DNA from: an uncultured Cytophagales bacterium
GTDB taxonomy: Bacteria; Bacteroidota; Bacteroidia; Cytophagales; Thermonemataceae
Assembly: GCA_937911505.1 (NCBI GenBank)
Contig: CALEMF010000061.1
Span: 33,769-97,768 of the forward strand
Reading direction: 5' to 3'
Length of the DNA: 64,000 bases
Shown here in pieces: positions 26,640 to 36,174 of this stretch. The translations under genes were made by a program, and so were the position numbers. How positions within the stretch are numbered: position 1 is the stretch's first letter; each line of letters begins with the position of its first letter. The notes under the pieces are model-generated. The model was not told where the DNA came from. It did not search any database and was given only the letters and a program-made list of their open reading frames with translations.

Positions 26640-27266
26640 ATGGTTGCTCGTCGTTCTACTTTGGCAGATCAATGGAATAAGGTAAGATACACCCTATATA
26701 TGCCAATTTATGATATTATTGAGCGTATTTTTAGTTCTTACCGGGCACGCTCTATCGCTGCTTTACAACTCAAACCTCACGAGCGAGTGCTCATTGTAGG
26801 AGCAGGCACAGGGCTAGACTTACCCCACTTATCTACTGAGCAAGCGGCCATAGCGGCCATCGACCTTACTCCAGCGATGGTAAATAAGCTTAAGAGGAAA
26901 GCAAAAAAGCTCAACTTGGCAGTTGAAGCACAGGTAATGAACGCCCAGCAACTTGATTTTAAAGATGAAAGTTTTGATGCTGTCATTCTCCATTTGATTG
27001 TGGCAGTAGTCCCTGATCCTGTACAATGCCTGCAAGAGGTAGCCAGGGTACTAAAGCCAGAAGGTAGATTTACGATGATGGATAAATTCATTACTGCTGG
27101 GCAAAAGCCTTCTTTATATAGGCGGTCGCTCAATCTCGTAACCCGTGTACTTTTTACTGATATTAACCGTGATGTTGATATATTGCTTGCACAAGTTCCG
27201 CTGGAGAAACAAGTAGATGAACCGCTGTTTTCTATTTTTAGGTTGGTGCAAGGCATAAGGCCTTAA
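26640..27266 (+). CDS. Class I SAM-dependent methyltransferase
   Basis: 208 residues. Motif I VLIVGAGTGLDLPHL (about 50-64), acidic ribose contact AAIDLTPAMV, motif II region FDAVILHLIVAVVPDP, and GRFTMMDKFI. This resembles UbiE/phospholipid-type methyltransferases. The N-terminal WNKVRYTLYMPIYD and Arg-rich C-terminal part suggest a membrane-associated substrate such as phosphatidylethanolamine or a quinone, but the substrate is not shown. It is a single gene on its strand. Confidence 0.85.
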   Translation: MVARRSTLADQWNKVRYTLYMPIYDIIERIFSSYRARSIAALQLKPHERVLIVGAGTGLDLPHLSTEQAAIAAIDLTPAMVNKLKRKAKKLNLAVEAQVMNAQQLDFKDESFDAVILHLIVAVVPDPVQCLQEVARVLKPEGRFTMMDKFITAGQKPSLYRRSLNLVTRVLFTDINRDVDILLAQVPLEKQVDEPLFSIFRLVQGIRP

Positions 27267-27308
27267 GTATATAAGCGCCTATGCTACCTGCGAAGTGTAA
27301 TGCCTCTT

Positions 27309-29144
27309 TTACTGGTTAATCCAAGCTTTACGTAGTTTTACTTGTTCAGGGCTAGCTCCTTCGTTTACTTTAAGGGCGTGTTTAGCGATTTTCTCAAAGA
27401 AACCAATTTGTCCGTTGAGGGTCACTTCTTTATCCTCTCTACGTACGGTTACTGTGAAGTCATCACCTGCTTCCGCTCCTTGTAAAAACTCTCCAAGTAC
27501 ATTGTTGATGGTAGTAAGGGTGAGGTCTTTGCCATTGTAGGTTAAAATAACATCTCCTTGTTGAAAACCCATGGCTTTCCCCACATCTCTAAGCCCTGCT
27601 GCATTGGCAATATACAACCGACCCTCCTCCTGTTGTATTCCTACACTACGCTGCGTAATCCCAAAATCTACCTCTTTACTAACGCCTTCTAGCTCGTAGG
27701 TAATACCAACCCAATCAAGGTATTCTTTATAAGGAAGTGGTTCATTTCCTTCTACATATTTACTGAAAAAGGCACGAATCTCTGGGTAAGTCATGGCTGT
27801 AATTTCATCGAAGAGGGCATCGTCTTTAAATGAGCGGTCTTTGCCATATTTCTCTGCTAGATCACGCATCATTTCCTGTACGCCGTATTTACCTTCTGAG
27901 AGCTTGCGCAATTGAATATCCAACAGCATATTGAGCAACGCGCCTTTGGCGTATACATCTCCATAATATTCTTCGTATTTATCTAGGCAGCCTTTGCTCA
28001 TTTCTGTAAAGGAAACGGGGGTTCCAATACGATCTGCTGTACGCATCTTGGTAGTTACGTCGTTCAAAAAGGCTTCTGTATCATACAGCCCGTGCTTTAC
28101 TTGTACGTGTTGTGCAGCATACTCTGTACCTCCTTCGTACAACCAAAGGTGTTTCGACATTTGCGGATTGATAAAATCATAATTTCCAATTTGTTCTGAA
28201 TGGATGTTGAGCGGAGTAACAATATGAAAAAATTCGTGAGCCGCTACATCTCTGATGGTTTGTGTAAGAGCTTGCGCTTTATTTTCTATTAAAAAGAATA
28301 AGGTGGAATAAGAATGCTCTAACGCCCCAAAAGAACCTGATTTGCCAACGCCTTCATTCAAATAAATGAGAAAAGTGTATTTATCGACTGGTAACGTACC
28401 GCCTAAATACGCTTTTTGTGCTAAAAGAAGCTCTTTTACATTGCTCATTACCTCCTGAGCAGTAAGCATTTTGTTGGGAGAATACACAGCTACCATCACC
28501 TCTGCACCTCCTACTGCTAAGCTGGTAGTATCTGGCTCACAATACATAATAGGCATATCTGCCAGATTGAAGTAGTTGTCAATCCGGTAGGTATCGGTAT
28601 TTTGTGCTGTTTTGATACGTTCTAAAGAGGTAGCACCATAAAAGTTTGCAGGGCGTTTAATTTGTACCTCAAAAGGCACTTCTTTTTCGCCTTTCAAATA
28701 GCCGAAAAAGCCGTAAGTATTGATGGTGAAGTTTTTCCCTTCTTCGATGTTGGTACCTCCTGGTTCAAACACAATGTTAGCTTTATCTGTATCGAAGGTA
28801 TCTTCCACCCAGTAGGTGATTTTGTGTAACTGCTTGGGTGACTCAATTTGCCAGCGGTTTTCATCGAGTCGTTTTACAGAAAGCTCCTTTCCTTTTGCAT
28901 CGTAGGCTTTGAAGTCGCTAATAAAGCGACCAAAATCATAAATGGCGTAAGTACCAGGTACGATTTTAGGCATCTGAAATTCAGCTTCTGTACGCTTTGC
29001 ATTGGGTACGAGTAAAGTGACTTGTACCTTGTCGTCTTTGACAGCGGTAAGGTCGAGGCTGTATTGATAATATTTAGCTGATTTCTGTGCTGATAGCGAC
29101 AAGCTCAACAACAAACTTCCAACAATAAATAGGATAACTCTCAT
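27309..29144 (-). CDS. M61 family aminopeptidase with PDZ domain
   Basis: 611 residues. Signal peptide at about 1-19 (SLSAQ), an N-terminal beta domain, catalytic HEFFH (about 302-306) with the third ligand in WLYEGGTEY, and a C-terminal PDZ domain (about 480-570; GLRDVGKAMGFQQGDVILTY). M61 enzymes are glycyl aminopeptidases acting in the periplasm or at the surface. Length and domain order are normal for the family. Confidence 0.9.
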   Translation of the reverse strand: MRVILFIVGSLLLSLSLSAQKSAKYYQYSLDLTAVKDDKVQVTLLVPNAKRTEAEFQMPKIVPGTYAIYDFGRFISDFKAYDAKGKELSVKRLDENRWQIESPKQLHKITYWVEDTFDTDKANIVFEPGGTNIEEGKNFTINTYGFFGYLKGEKEVPFEVQIKRPANFYGATSLERIKTAQNTDTYRIDNYFNLADMPIMYCEPDTTSLAVGGAEVMVAVYSPNKMLTAQEVMSNVKELLLAQKAYLGGTLPVDKYTFLIYLNEGVGKSGSFGALEHSYSTLFFLIENKAQALTQTIRDVAAHEFFHIVTPLNIHSEQIGNYDFINPQMSKHLWLYEGGTEYAAQHVQVKHGLYDTEAFLNDVTTKMRTADRIGTPVSFTEMSKGCLDKYEEYYGDVYAKGALLNMLLDIQLRKLSEGKYGVQEMMRDLAEKYGKDRSFKDDALFDEITAMTYPEIRAFFSKYVEGNEPLPYKEYLDWVGITYELEGVSKEVDFGITQRSVGIQQEEGRLYIANAAGLRDVGKAMGFQQGDVILTYNGKDLTLTTINNVLGEFLQGAEAGDDFTVTVRREDKEVTLNGQIGFFEKIAKHALKVNEGASPEQVKLRKAWINQ

Positions 29145-29229
29145 GAATTTTACTTTCTTTTAAAGAATTGATGGGTCTGATCGGTTATAATAGCGACGTA
29201 GACAGAACGTAAAAGTACTATTTATATTT

Positions 29230-29237
29230 TATATTTG
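29230..29237 (+). promoter_or_regulatory. Putative -7 box of aminotransferase gene
   Basis: TATATTTG matches TAnnTTTG 40 nt before the ATG. No clear -33 element is visible. Confidence 0.35.
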
Positions 29238-29277
29238 TAGTGTAATCCATTCAAATACGCTATTTCTTCTATCATTT

Positions 29278-30450
29278 ATGACGCAAAGAGAGCTTTTCTT
29301 ACGGTATGTTGCCCAAACTAGCCCTTCTCCCTTACTCCTCGAAATTGAACGAGCCGAAGGCATTTATATGTACGATCGGCAAGGAAAAGCCTACATAGAC
29401 CTTATTTCAGGGATAGGGGTAAGCAATATTGGGCATCGCCATCCACGTGTACTTGCGGCTGTTCAGCAGCAGCTTGATCGTTATTTGCATCTAATGGTGT
29501 ATGGTGAATACGTCCAAAGTCCGCAGAATTTACTGGCTCAAAAGCTCACGGAGGTGCTTCCTACACCGCTTGATAATGTGTATTTTGTAAATTCGGGTTC
29601 TGAAGCGATTGAAGGGGCGCTTAAACTGGCTAAACGACATACAAAAAGAACAGAAATACTGGCTTGCTATAAAGCATATCACGGCTCCTCTCACGGTGCT
29701 TTATCATTGGGAAGCGAAGAGGTTTTTAAGCGTCCTTTTCGACCACTGTTACCTGATATTTGCCACATTCATTACGGTAGCTACCGTGACCTCAGTAAAA
29801 TCACATCCAATACTGCGGCTGTAGTGGTAGAGACTATACAAGGAGAAGCGGGTGTACAGGTTGCTTGTACCAATTATTTCAAGCAACTACGCGCGCGCTG
29901 CGACGAAACAGGTACACTACTTATTTTAGATGAAATTCAGGCAGGCTTTGGTAGAACAGGTAAGTTGTGGGCTTTTGAACATTTTGACATTATCCCTGAC
30001 ATACTGGTGCTTGCCAAAGGTATGGGCGGTGGCATGCCGATTGGGGCTTTTGTAAGTTCTTCGGCCATTATGCGTGGTTTAATGGAAGATCCTATCTTAG
30101 GGCATATTACTACTTTTGGAGGGCATCCCGTAAGTTGTGCGGCAGCCTTGGCTACGCTGGAAGTGCTTTTAGAAGCAGACTTGATAGAAAAAGTAGCGGT
30201 AAAAGCACAACTGTTCAAAAAATTACTACACCATCCTAAAATATTGGGAATCAGAAACAAAGGATTAATAATGGCGGTTGCTTTCGATAACTTTACTACA
30301 CTGAAGCCTATCATTGATCGGGCCATTGCAGCGGGAGTGGTCACGGACTGGTTTCTATTCTGTGACAATGCTATGCGTATTGCTCCACCACTTACGATTA
30401 CGGAAGAGGAAATTGAAAAGGCTTGTGAGATTATTCTGAAGTCTATATAA
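29278..30450 (+). CDS. Class III PLP-dependent aminotransferase (acetylornithine/ornithine type)
   Basis: 390 residues. Family hallmarks: GIGVSNIGHRHPRV, NSGSEAIEGALKLAKRHT, ILDEIQAGFGRTG, and the PLP-binding Lys247 in LAKGMGGGMPIG. The fold and length fit acetylornithine or ornithine aminotransferases, and related 4-aminobutyrate enzymes cannot be excluded. No arginine-pathway gene is adjacent, so the substrate is uncertain. It is divergent from the M61 peptidase. Confidence 0.9.
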   Translation: MTQRELFLRYVAQTSPSPLLLEIERAEGIYMYDRQGKAYIDLISGIGVSNIGHRHPRVLAAVQQQLDRYLHLMVYGEYVQSPQNLLAQKLTEVLPTPLDNVYFVNSGSEAIEGALKLAKRHTKRTEILACYKAYHGSSHGALSLGSEEVFKRPFRPLLPDICHIHYGSYRDLSKITSNTAAVVVETIQGEAGVQVACTNYFKQLRARCDETGTLLILDEIQAGFGRTGKLWAFEHFDIIPDILVLAKGMGGGMPIGAFVSSSAIMRGLMEDPILGHITTFGGHPVSCAAALATLEVLLEADLIEKVAVKAQLFKKLLHHPKILGIRNKGLIMAVAFDNFTTLKPIIDRAIAAGVVTDWFLFCDNAMRIAPPLTITEEEIEKACEIILKSI

Positions 30451-30645
30451 GGTACAAAAGTGCTTTTAGCTTGTTGTTTTCTTTTACAGAAAAAAAAGGT
30501 TCTATCTCATTATCCTAAGTAAAAGAGTGGGAGAATTACCCCAAAAATAAAACCTAACGCCTACTCAAGTGTTTGAAGTAATGAAGTTTTTTACCTTTTT
30601 CTATGTTAGCTACGCTGAGCTACACTTCGTTTCGGTTCTTAAAAA

Positions 30646-31038
30646 ATGACAAAAATGCAAACAACACTCAAATTAGCGGCTGTTTACAATATTTTATGGG
30701 GCGCTTGGGTAGTACTTTTCCCCGAACACTTTTTCCAATTAGTAGGTATGGATATCCCAACGCAGATTATGATTTGGCAAGGCATGGGTATGGTGATTGG
30801 TGTCTATGGCTTAGGCTATTGGTGGGCTTCTTATAACCCTTTGAAACACTGGCCTATTGTAGCAGTAGGTTTTTTGGGGAAAATTTTCGGTCCCGTTGGG
30901 TTTGTTTTTAACTATCTACAAGGACTTGTCCCTTTTGAGTTTTTTTACACGCTCATTACTAATGATTTCATTTGGTGGATCCCGTTTTTCCTCATCCTGA
31001 AAAAAGTACACACCGAATACAATTGGAAACTTACTTAA
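30646..31038 (+). CDS. Small membrane protein (four transmembrane helices)
   Basis: 130 residues with about four hydrophobic helices (LAAVYNILWGAWVVLF; MVIGVYGLGYWWA; VAVGFLGKIFGPVGFVFNYL; FIWWIPFFLIL). Proteins of this shape are common and uncharacterised in Bacteroidetes. The start could be the first ATG at 30646 or the next one three codons later. It ends 1 nt before the next membrane-protein gene, so the two are translated together. Confidence 0.75.
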   Translation: MTKMQTTLKLAAVYNILWGAWVVLFPEHFFQLVGMDIPTQIMIWQGMGMVIGVYGLGYWWASYNPLKHWPIVAVGFLGKIFGPVGFVFNYLQGLVPFEFFYTLITNDFIWWIPFFLILKKVHTEYNWKLT

Positions 31039-31039
31039 A

Positions 31040-31459
31040 ATGATACTTGCGCTTGTTCGTTTACTATTCGATGCAGGGCTTTTCGTACTCATTTGGATGG
31101 TACAGCTAGTTGTTTACCCAAGTTTTCAGTATTACACTAAAGAAAACTTACTGATCTGGCATCAGAAATATACAGGACAGATTACTTTTATTGTGATGCC
31201 TTTGATGTTAGGGGAACTGATTATCGCAACGCTACAAGTCTTTTACACACCTTCTTACTACTCGATTAGTACCTTACTAATGATTGGTATTATTTGGGCC
31301 AATACCTTTTTTCAGGCGATTCCCTTGCACAAAAAAATTGATCAGCAGCCTGAGGCGCAACTTTCAGTAAAAAAGCTTATCCGTCTTAATTGGCTGAGAA
31401 CTTTCCTCTGGTCTCTTATTTTCTTGATGAGTGGCATTGATTACTTAAGTCAGTTGTAG
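31040..31459 (+). CDS. Small membrane protein, partner of upstream gene
   Basis: 139 residues, four predicted helices: LVRLLFDAGLFVLIWMVQLV, a central pair, and LRTFLWSLIFLMSG. A conserved-looking YPSFQYYTKENLLIWHQKYT segment follows helix 1, as seen in DUF1772-like membrane proteins. It is coupled to the preceding gene by a 1-nt gap. Function unknown. Confidence 0.75.
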   Translation: MILALVRLLFDAGLFVLIWMVQLVVYPSFQYYTKENLLIWHQKYTGQITFIVMPLMLGELIIATLQVFYTPSYYSISTLLMIGIIWANTFFQAIPLHKKIDQQPEAQLSVKKLIRLNWLRTFLWSLIFLMSGIDYLSQL

Positions 31460-31510
31460 CTTTTTGGAGTATTGCCAGAGGAATATTATACAGCCTCTAA
31501 ATTATTTATA

Positions 31511-31541
31511 CAAAAAAGGAGCACTTTAATAAGTGCTCCTT
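31511..31541 (-). terminator. Terminator of the M43 protease gene
   Basis: A perfect 11-bp stem (31516-31526 with 31531-31541), TAAT loop and a T-run on the minus strand; it lies 41 nt after the protease stop. The plus-strand membrane genes end 52 nt before it and may also use the hairpin. Confidence 0.8.
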
Positions 31542-31581
31542 GAATCGTAAGTACAGTCAGTTATATTGTTTTTTCGTCAGA

Positions 31582-32646
31582 TTAGCGATTAATGATCAAT
31601 TTCTTCTGCAAGCTTAGCCCATCCTCTCCTTGCAAAGAAATAATGTATAAGCCATTATCAAGAGCTTTTGTATCAACATAAGCTTCTTCGTTACTTTGTA
31701 AGGTATTCTCATAAACCAAGGCACCACTTATATTTACGATACGTAAGGTAACGGCTCCTGTTTGTTCGGTAAGTCTTACTTTGGTAAAGTGTACAGCAGG
31801 ATTCGGAAATACTTCTAGCCTTGCTTCGCTAGCTACTTGTTGTATTCTACTTGCGGATACGTTGAGGGTATAGTCTTCCACCTCTCCGAATGAAAACGTT
31901 TCACAAGCCGTAGGGTTACCATTGTACTTCATAGATACACGCATACGAGTAGCTCCTTCTAAAGCAGCCGTAGGAACTGAGAAAGAACCACTTATTATGC
32001 TACTATTGGTACTAGCACGGCTGTACACTTCTTCCCCAGCATCGGTAAAGTCTCCATCTTGATTCCAATCTACCCAGACCGTATAGCCTTCGCTATATAC
32101 TGTGCCCGACCAAGCGGGCGTAATGGTAATGGTATAATTACTTCCTCTTGAAACGGTGGTAGCACTGCTTGTGAAATCTCCATACCCGCCATTCGCTCCT
32201 GAGTTATTATCAATGCTTCCTATTTGTACGCGTTGTATCCACTCATCTCTTACGCTATTACCCTTTGAGTCACAGTACGTAGGTGTGGGAGTAGGCGTAG
32301 GCGTGTTTGCTCCCTCAAGAATATTAACGGTGTAATCTTCCACTTCACCATATTCAAACGTTTCGCAGGCGGTGGGTTCCCCATTATATTTCATTGTAAT
32401 ACGCATACGGGTGGTTCCTGTTTCAGCAGCCGTTGCTACTGTAAAAGTACCTGTAACCGTTGTACTACTAAGACTTCCTGCATCGTATACAAGTTCGCCT
32501 GCATCCTCAAAGTCACCATCTTTGTTGTAGTCGATCCATATTTTCCAGTATTCATTGTATGATTGGTCTCTGAAACCTGGTGTAAGGCTTACAGTTGTAG
32601 AAGCTCCTTTCCTTAGTTCAACTTCAGTGGCAGTTAAGTCAGCATA
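31582..32646 (-). pseudogene. M43 protease, C-terminal part after frameshift (GEVED domains, T9SS signal)
   Basis: In this frame, from TAT at 32646, the first GEVED domain continues ([17 protein letters not shown] to GEVEDYTVNI), then a TPTPTPTP linker, a second complete GEVED domain ending GEVEDYTLNV, and a type A T9SS C-terminal sorting domain (EVFPNPAVHFTKVRL to the LQKKLIINR end). The sorting domain predicts export across the outer membrane by the Por system. An internal ATG at 32406 would give only a fragment without a signal peptide. It is out of frame with the catalytic part by one nucleotide. Confidence 0.8.
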
Positions 32647-33758
32647 CCTTCGTTTCCTCCTGTCGTATTACTAAAATCGCCTACACTTACTGTTTCGATC
32701 CATTCATAAGAAGCATTGTTTCCTTGAGAGGCACAATAATTGGGACCAGGCTGAGGATCAGGGTCAGGATCAGGATCGCTTCCACCGCCTTCAGCAAAAC
32801 CTTCGCGACCGCCTCCGGCTTCAAAAGTGGCCCTCATTCTTACTTTCTGCCCTTCAGAAAACATAAACATACAGGCATCATCTACGTAGTCCATGTAATT
32901 CATAAACATATCAGAAGTATTTCCACAGGTAGCGTTTGGGAAAGAAGGACAACCGCCATTAGAAGTTTGCTGCGTGGGTGTATCGGCCACGAAATCGTTT
33001 CCACAATTAGCATCTCCCCAAATATGGCGTAAATTCAGCCAGTGTCCTACTTCGTGGGTGGTAGTACGACCCTTATCAAAAGGGGCTGAAAGATAAAAGC
33101 CTGTCCCTTTGTCTGAACTACCAAAAAATTGGGGAGACATCACCACTCCATCTGTGGCCAGAGAGCCTCCTGGAAACTGTGCGTAGCCTAAGATACCTCC
33201 TCCTATGTTACAAACCCACATATTCAAATACCTTGACGCATCCCAAGGATCTACGCCGCCTTGTGAGGAACGCTTCATAGCATCACTCGTACCCCAAGAA
33301 GATCGGCTAGAACCTTTACGGGTAATGCCATTAGTAGGATTACCATCAGGATCAACGGTAGCCATTACAAACTCAATCTCTATATCGGCTGCTAACGGCG
33401 CAAAAAAATCAGGCACACCGCTTACATCTGCATTTAGCTTTCTAAAGTCCTCGTTCAGCACATCGATTTGTGATTGTATTTGCGCATCGCTAATGTTTTC
33501 TTGTGGATTACTGGTATTATACAGTATGTGTACCACCACAGGAATCGTAATAACACCTGCAACCCTTGTATTACTACCTTGGCGCATTTGATTGGTAGTA
33601 TGGTGGGTATGCTGCTCAATGGCTTGCATACGTTGCTGTAGGGTGGGATCTTGTTGTTGCTGCATGGCAAGATGTTCCATGGTAGCACAAACACGCTGTG
33701 CAAAGGTGGTAGTAGTGAAAGTACATACCACGAATAGAAATGTAAATAATTTCCTCAT
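32634..33758 (-). pseudogene. M43 (cytophagalysin/pappalysin-like) zinc protease, catalytic part, frameshifted
   Basis: Signal peptide at about 1-20 (TTTFAQ), then a pro-region and the M43 catalytic domain with [11 protein letters not shown] (about 235-245) and the Met-turn region [24 protein letters not shown] linker leads into the first GEVED domain, where reading ends at NEGMLT-stop. Restoring one T (GGTATG to GGTTATG near 32646) yields NEGYADL and joins the downstream frame. The full product would be about 726 residues, a secreted protease. Confidence 0.82.
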
Positions 33759-34167
33759 GAGAAAAAATGATTAGGTTGAATGTATTAATTTTTAAGCGGT
33801 GCAATCTTATGTAATATTTTTCGTTTTATCAAACAGATAGTAATTTTTTTCTTGATTAATTATTAAAGCAAAATTTACAGTATAATAATATTAAAATAGC
33901 CAAATAATATTCTTAATCGACTAAATATTGCTCCTAAGCCTTTCAGGAGCAACAAATCAAGTAATGCGGGGTAGATGTCAGATAGAATATTCCTTAACAT
34001 TAGGTATTATAATTTCGATTGGTAATCTTATTTTAGGCCGTAGTCATACTGTAAGTTTTATACCATTTTTCTTCTAAATAGTCTCTTTTGGCTTAGTTTC
34101 TTATCGCTACAGCACTAAATTTGTATTACTTTTGTACTATAGATTATTCATTCAACCCTACACAGCT
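33759..34167. other. AT-rich intergenic region with hairpin and promoter-like boxes
   Basis: No gene is seen. A hairpin TTGCTCCT (33928-33935) with AGGAGCAA (33945-33952) stands in the middle. Near the DUF2807 gene TAAATTTG (34116-34123) and TACTTTTG (34127-34134) both match the -7 consensus; either could be its promoter. Confidence 0.4.
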
Positions 34168-34869
34168 ATGAAGCAAATCAGCTTAGTTATTTTTTTGTGG
34201 ATGTTGAGCATTCCCTTACAAGCCCAAAAGCAAGAGGAGCGCTCCTTTTCTAATTTTACAGTTGTAGACATCCGTGGTGACTTCGAAATTATTTTTGAGA
34301 AAGGAGATAAAAACCAGATCAAGCTTACGTCTACCAATATCCCGCTCGACCAAGTGAGTACCAGCCAGAAGGGCGCTACCCTCAAGATTAAGCGGAAGCT
34401 TTCTCTGGGAGAAGCTTTTGAAGATTCAGGAGTGAAGCTACACATTATTCACAACAATGAGTTGGCCAATCTTGTCATTGATGGATCATCTGAGGTGATT
34501 GTCAAAGATACGATCAATGTCAACGAAGCCTACCTTGAAATGAGCGGCTCAGGAAGTTTTCGCGCTACCATACAAAGTAAACGCCTCAAGCTAGATAGTT
34601 CTGGTGGTACTGAATGGAAACTTTCTGGTGAAGTAAGTACCTTGATGATTAAGGCCACGGGATCGAGTAACGTCGATGCACTGGCACTTAGTAGTGATGT
34701 GGCAGAGGTGAATGCTATCGGCTCAGCAGATATTAAGGTAAAGGTAAATGAAGACCTCAATGCCAAAATAACTGGCTTAGGAAATATTTACTATACTGGA
34801 GAACCGAGTAGTGTTCGATCTAAGGTGACAGGAACAGGTAAGGTAAAAAAGTACAAAGGAGACGAATAA
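34168..34869 (+). CDS. DUF2807 (GIN-domain) secreted protein
   Basis: 233 residues from the ATG at 34168, which begins a clear signal peptide (MKQISLVIFLWMLSIPLQAQ); an upstream in-frame start at 34132 would bury it. The mature part is a repetitive right-handed beta structure typical of DUF2807/putative auto-transporter adhesin head GIN domains (FEIIFEKGDKNQIKL; LEMSGSGSFRATI; GLGNIYYTGEPSSVRSKVTG). Probably periplasmic or surface-exposed; role unknown. Confidence 0.85.
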   Translation: MKQISLVIFLWMLSIPLQAQKQEERSFSNFTVVDIRGDFEIIFEKGDKNQIKLTSTNIPLDQVSTSQKGATLKIKRKLSLGEAFEDSGVKLHIIHNNELANLVIDGSSEVIVKDTINVNEAYLEMSGSGSFRATIQSKRLKLDSSGGTEWKLSGEVSTLMIKATGSSNVDALALSSDVAEVNAIGSADIKVKVNEDLNAKITGLGNIYYTGEPSSVRSKVTGTGKVKKYKGDE

Positions 34870-34889
34870 GTCTCTATTCAGTTACTAGT

Positions 34890-34936
34890 GAGCGCTTATT
34901 ATTGATAGTATAAGCGTTCGCTTTCTTCTTTATTTA
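34890..34936 (+). terminator. Terminator of the DUF2807 gene
   Basis: A 10-bp stem with one G-T pair (34890-34899 with 34910-34919) followed by a T-rich tail. Confidence 0.7.
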
Positions 34937-34944
34937 TGAGCAGT

Positions 34945-36162
34945 TTATTGATTAATGACCTCTTTAAAAACCTCTAGCAAGGGTTTATTGGGAGTCTGCT
35001 GTTCGTTTTTATACTTAAAGAAATCTACGAACAAGGTTTCTATATCTTTGGTTAAATCTATTTTTCTCCAAGCGTTTTGTGTAGGCAGTACGCCCTCTTT
35101 AAAAGACGGAACCAGCGAAACAATTCCCTTGTGTGCTTTATAAAGGCGTTTACGATCTTTGGCGCTTAGGTACGTATCTGAGACCATCGTAAGCTCTACC
35201 CAAGTATCGGGGTGTGCCTCTAGCCAAGCGATGGCCTTCTCTACCTCCTCAAAGGTAACTCGCTGCAATGACTTTCCACTCTTCAATGGGAGACGTTTAC
35301 AAGTCACAGGTTGTTGGGGAGTGGCTTCTATCAATAACACGTACTTTTGTTGGTTAGCCTCAGCAAAACTATACGCTAAAGGGCTACTACTGTAAGCGAT
35401 CGGGCAAGGGCTTTGATCAACAAAAAAATGACGATGTAGATGTCCTAGTGCTACATAATGTAACTGCGCGGGAACCATCTCTGAGAACAAAGCCTGCGAG
35501 CCACCTACGTAAAGAATAGACTTTTCTTCTTCTAAGTCCTCTTCGAGGGTTTCGCCTTTTTTCAGCATGAATAGGTGCGCCATAAGCATATTTACCCCTG
35601 CTCCATCGCAATATTGATCGGCCAGCCGCTGCCAGTGACTTTGTAAAACCTCTTTGAGCGGTGCTTCTTTATTGGTTACTTCTAGGTAAGTTTTAAGGCG
35701 TTGTTCGTTTGCATAAGGTGTTACGATCAAACGTAGTGGCGCGTCGCTATTGGGTAAAGTTAGTTCCACAAAGCCTTTGTCTGTACGCCTTACAGCCAGC
35801 CCGTTTTCTAGCGAGAAGGGTTGTACTTGTGTATACGGGTAGCCGAATAAAATAATCCCACACTCTCGCGCCAAGACTTCTGGCGCTTGAATTCTATCGG
35901 GAGAATCGTGATTACCAGCGATGGCTACTACTGCACAAGCGCCCTCTCTACTCAAGGCTTTCAAGGTTTTAAAAAGTAAGGCAGTCGCTTCTATAGAAGG
36001 ATTGAAGGTATCAAAGATATCACCAGCAATGAGTACGGCATCTACTTCTTCAGCAGCGGCAATAGCGGTTATCTCTTCAAGTACCTTTTGCTGCTCTGCC
36101 AGTCGCGCCTGCTTACCCAGGTGCTTACCTAAATGCCAGTCAGCCGTGTGTAAAATCTTCAT
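34945..36162 (-). CDS. sbcD: Exonuclease subunit SbcD (Mre11-like)
   Basis: 405 residues from the ATG at 36162 (MKILHTADWHLGK); an in-frame GTG at 36174 adds four residues. Phosphoesterase motifs: DWHLGK, AGDIFDTFNPS, GNHDSP, ALGHLHRHFF, all metal-binding. With SbcC, SbcD forms a nuclease that processes hairpins and blocked DNA ends. Usually sbcC follows; here the gene sits 12 nt downstream of an ABC transporter gene and no sbcC is in the window, so the partner must lie elsewhere. Confidence 0.9.
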   Translation of the reverse strand: MKILHTADWHLGKHLGKQARLAEQQKVLEEITAIAAAEEVDAVLIAGDIFDTFNPSIEATALLFKTLKALSREGACAVVAIAGNHDSPDRIQAPEVLARECGIILFGYPYTQVQPFSLENGLAVRRTDKGFVELTLPNSDAPLRLIVTPYANEQRLKTYLEVTNKEAPLKEVLQSHWQRLADQYCDGAGVNMLMAHLFMLKKGETLEEDLEEEKSILYVGGSQALFSEMVPAQLHYVALGHLHRHFFVDQSPCPIAYSSSPLAYSFAEANQQKYVLLIEATPQQPVTCKRLPLKSGKSLQRVTFEEVEKAIAWLEAHPDTWVELTMVSDTYLSAKDRKRLYKAHKGIVSLVPSFKEGVLPTQNAWRKIDLTKDIETLFVDFFKYKNEQQTPNKPLLEVFKEVINQ

Positions 36163-36174
36163 TTTTTTCTGCAC

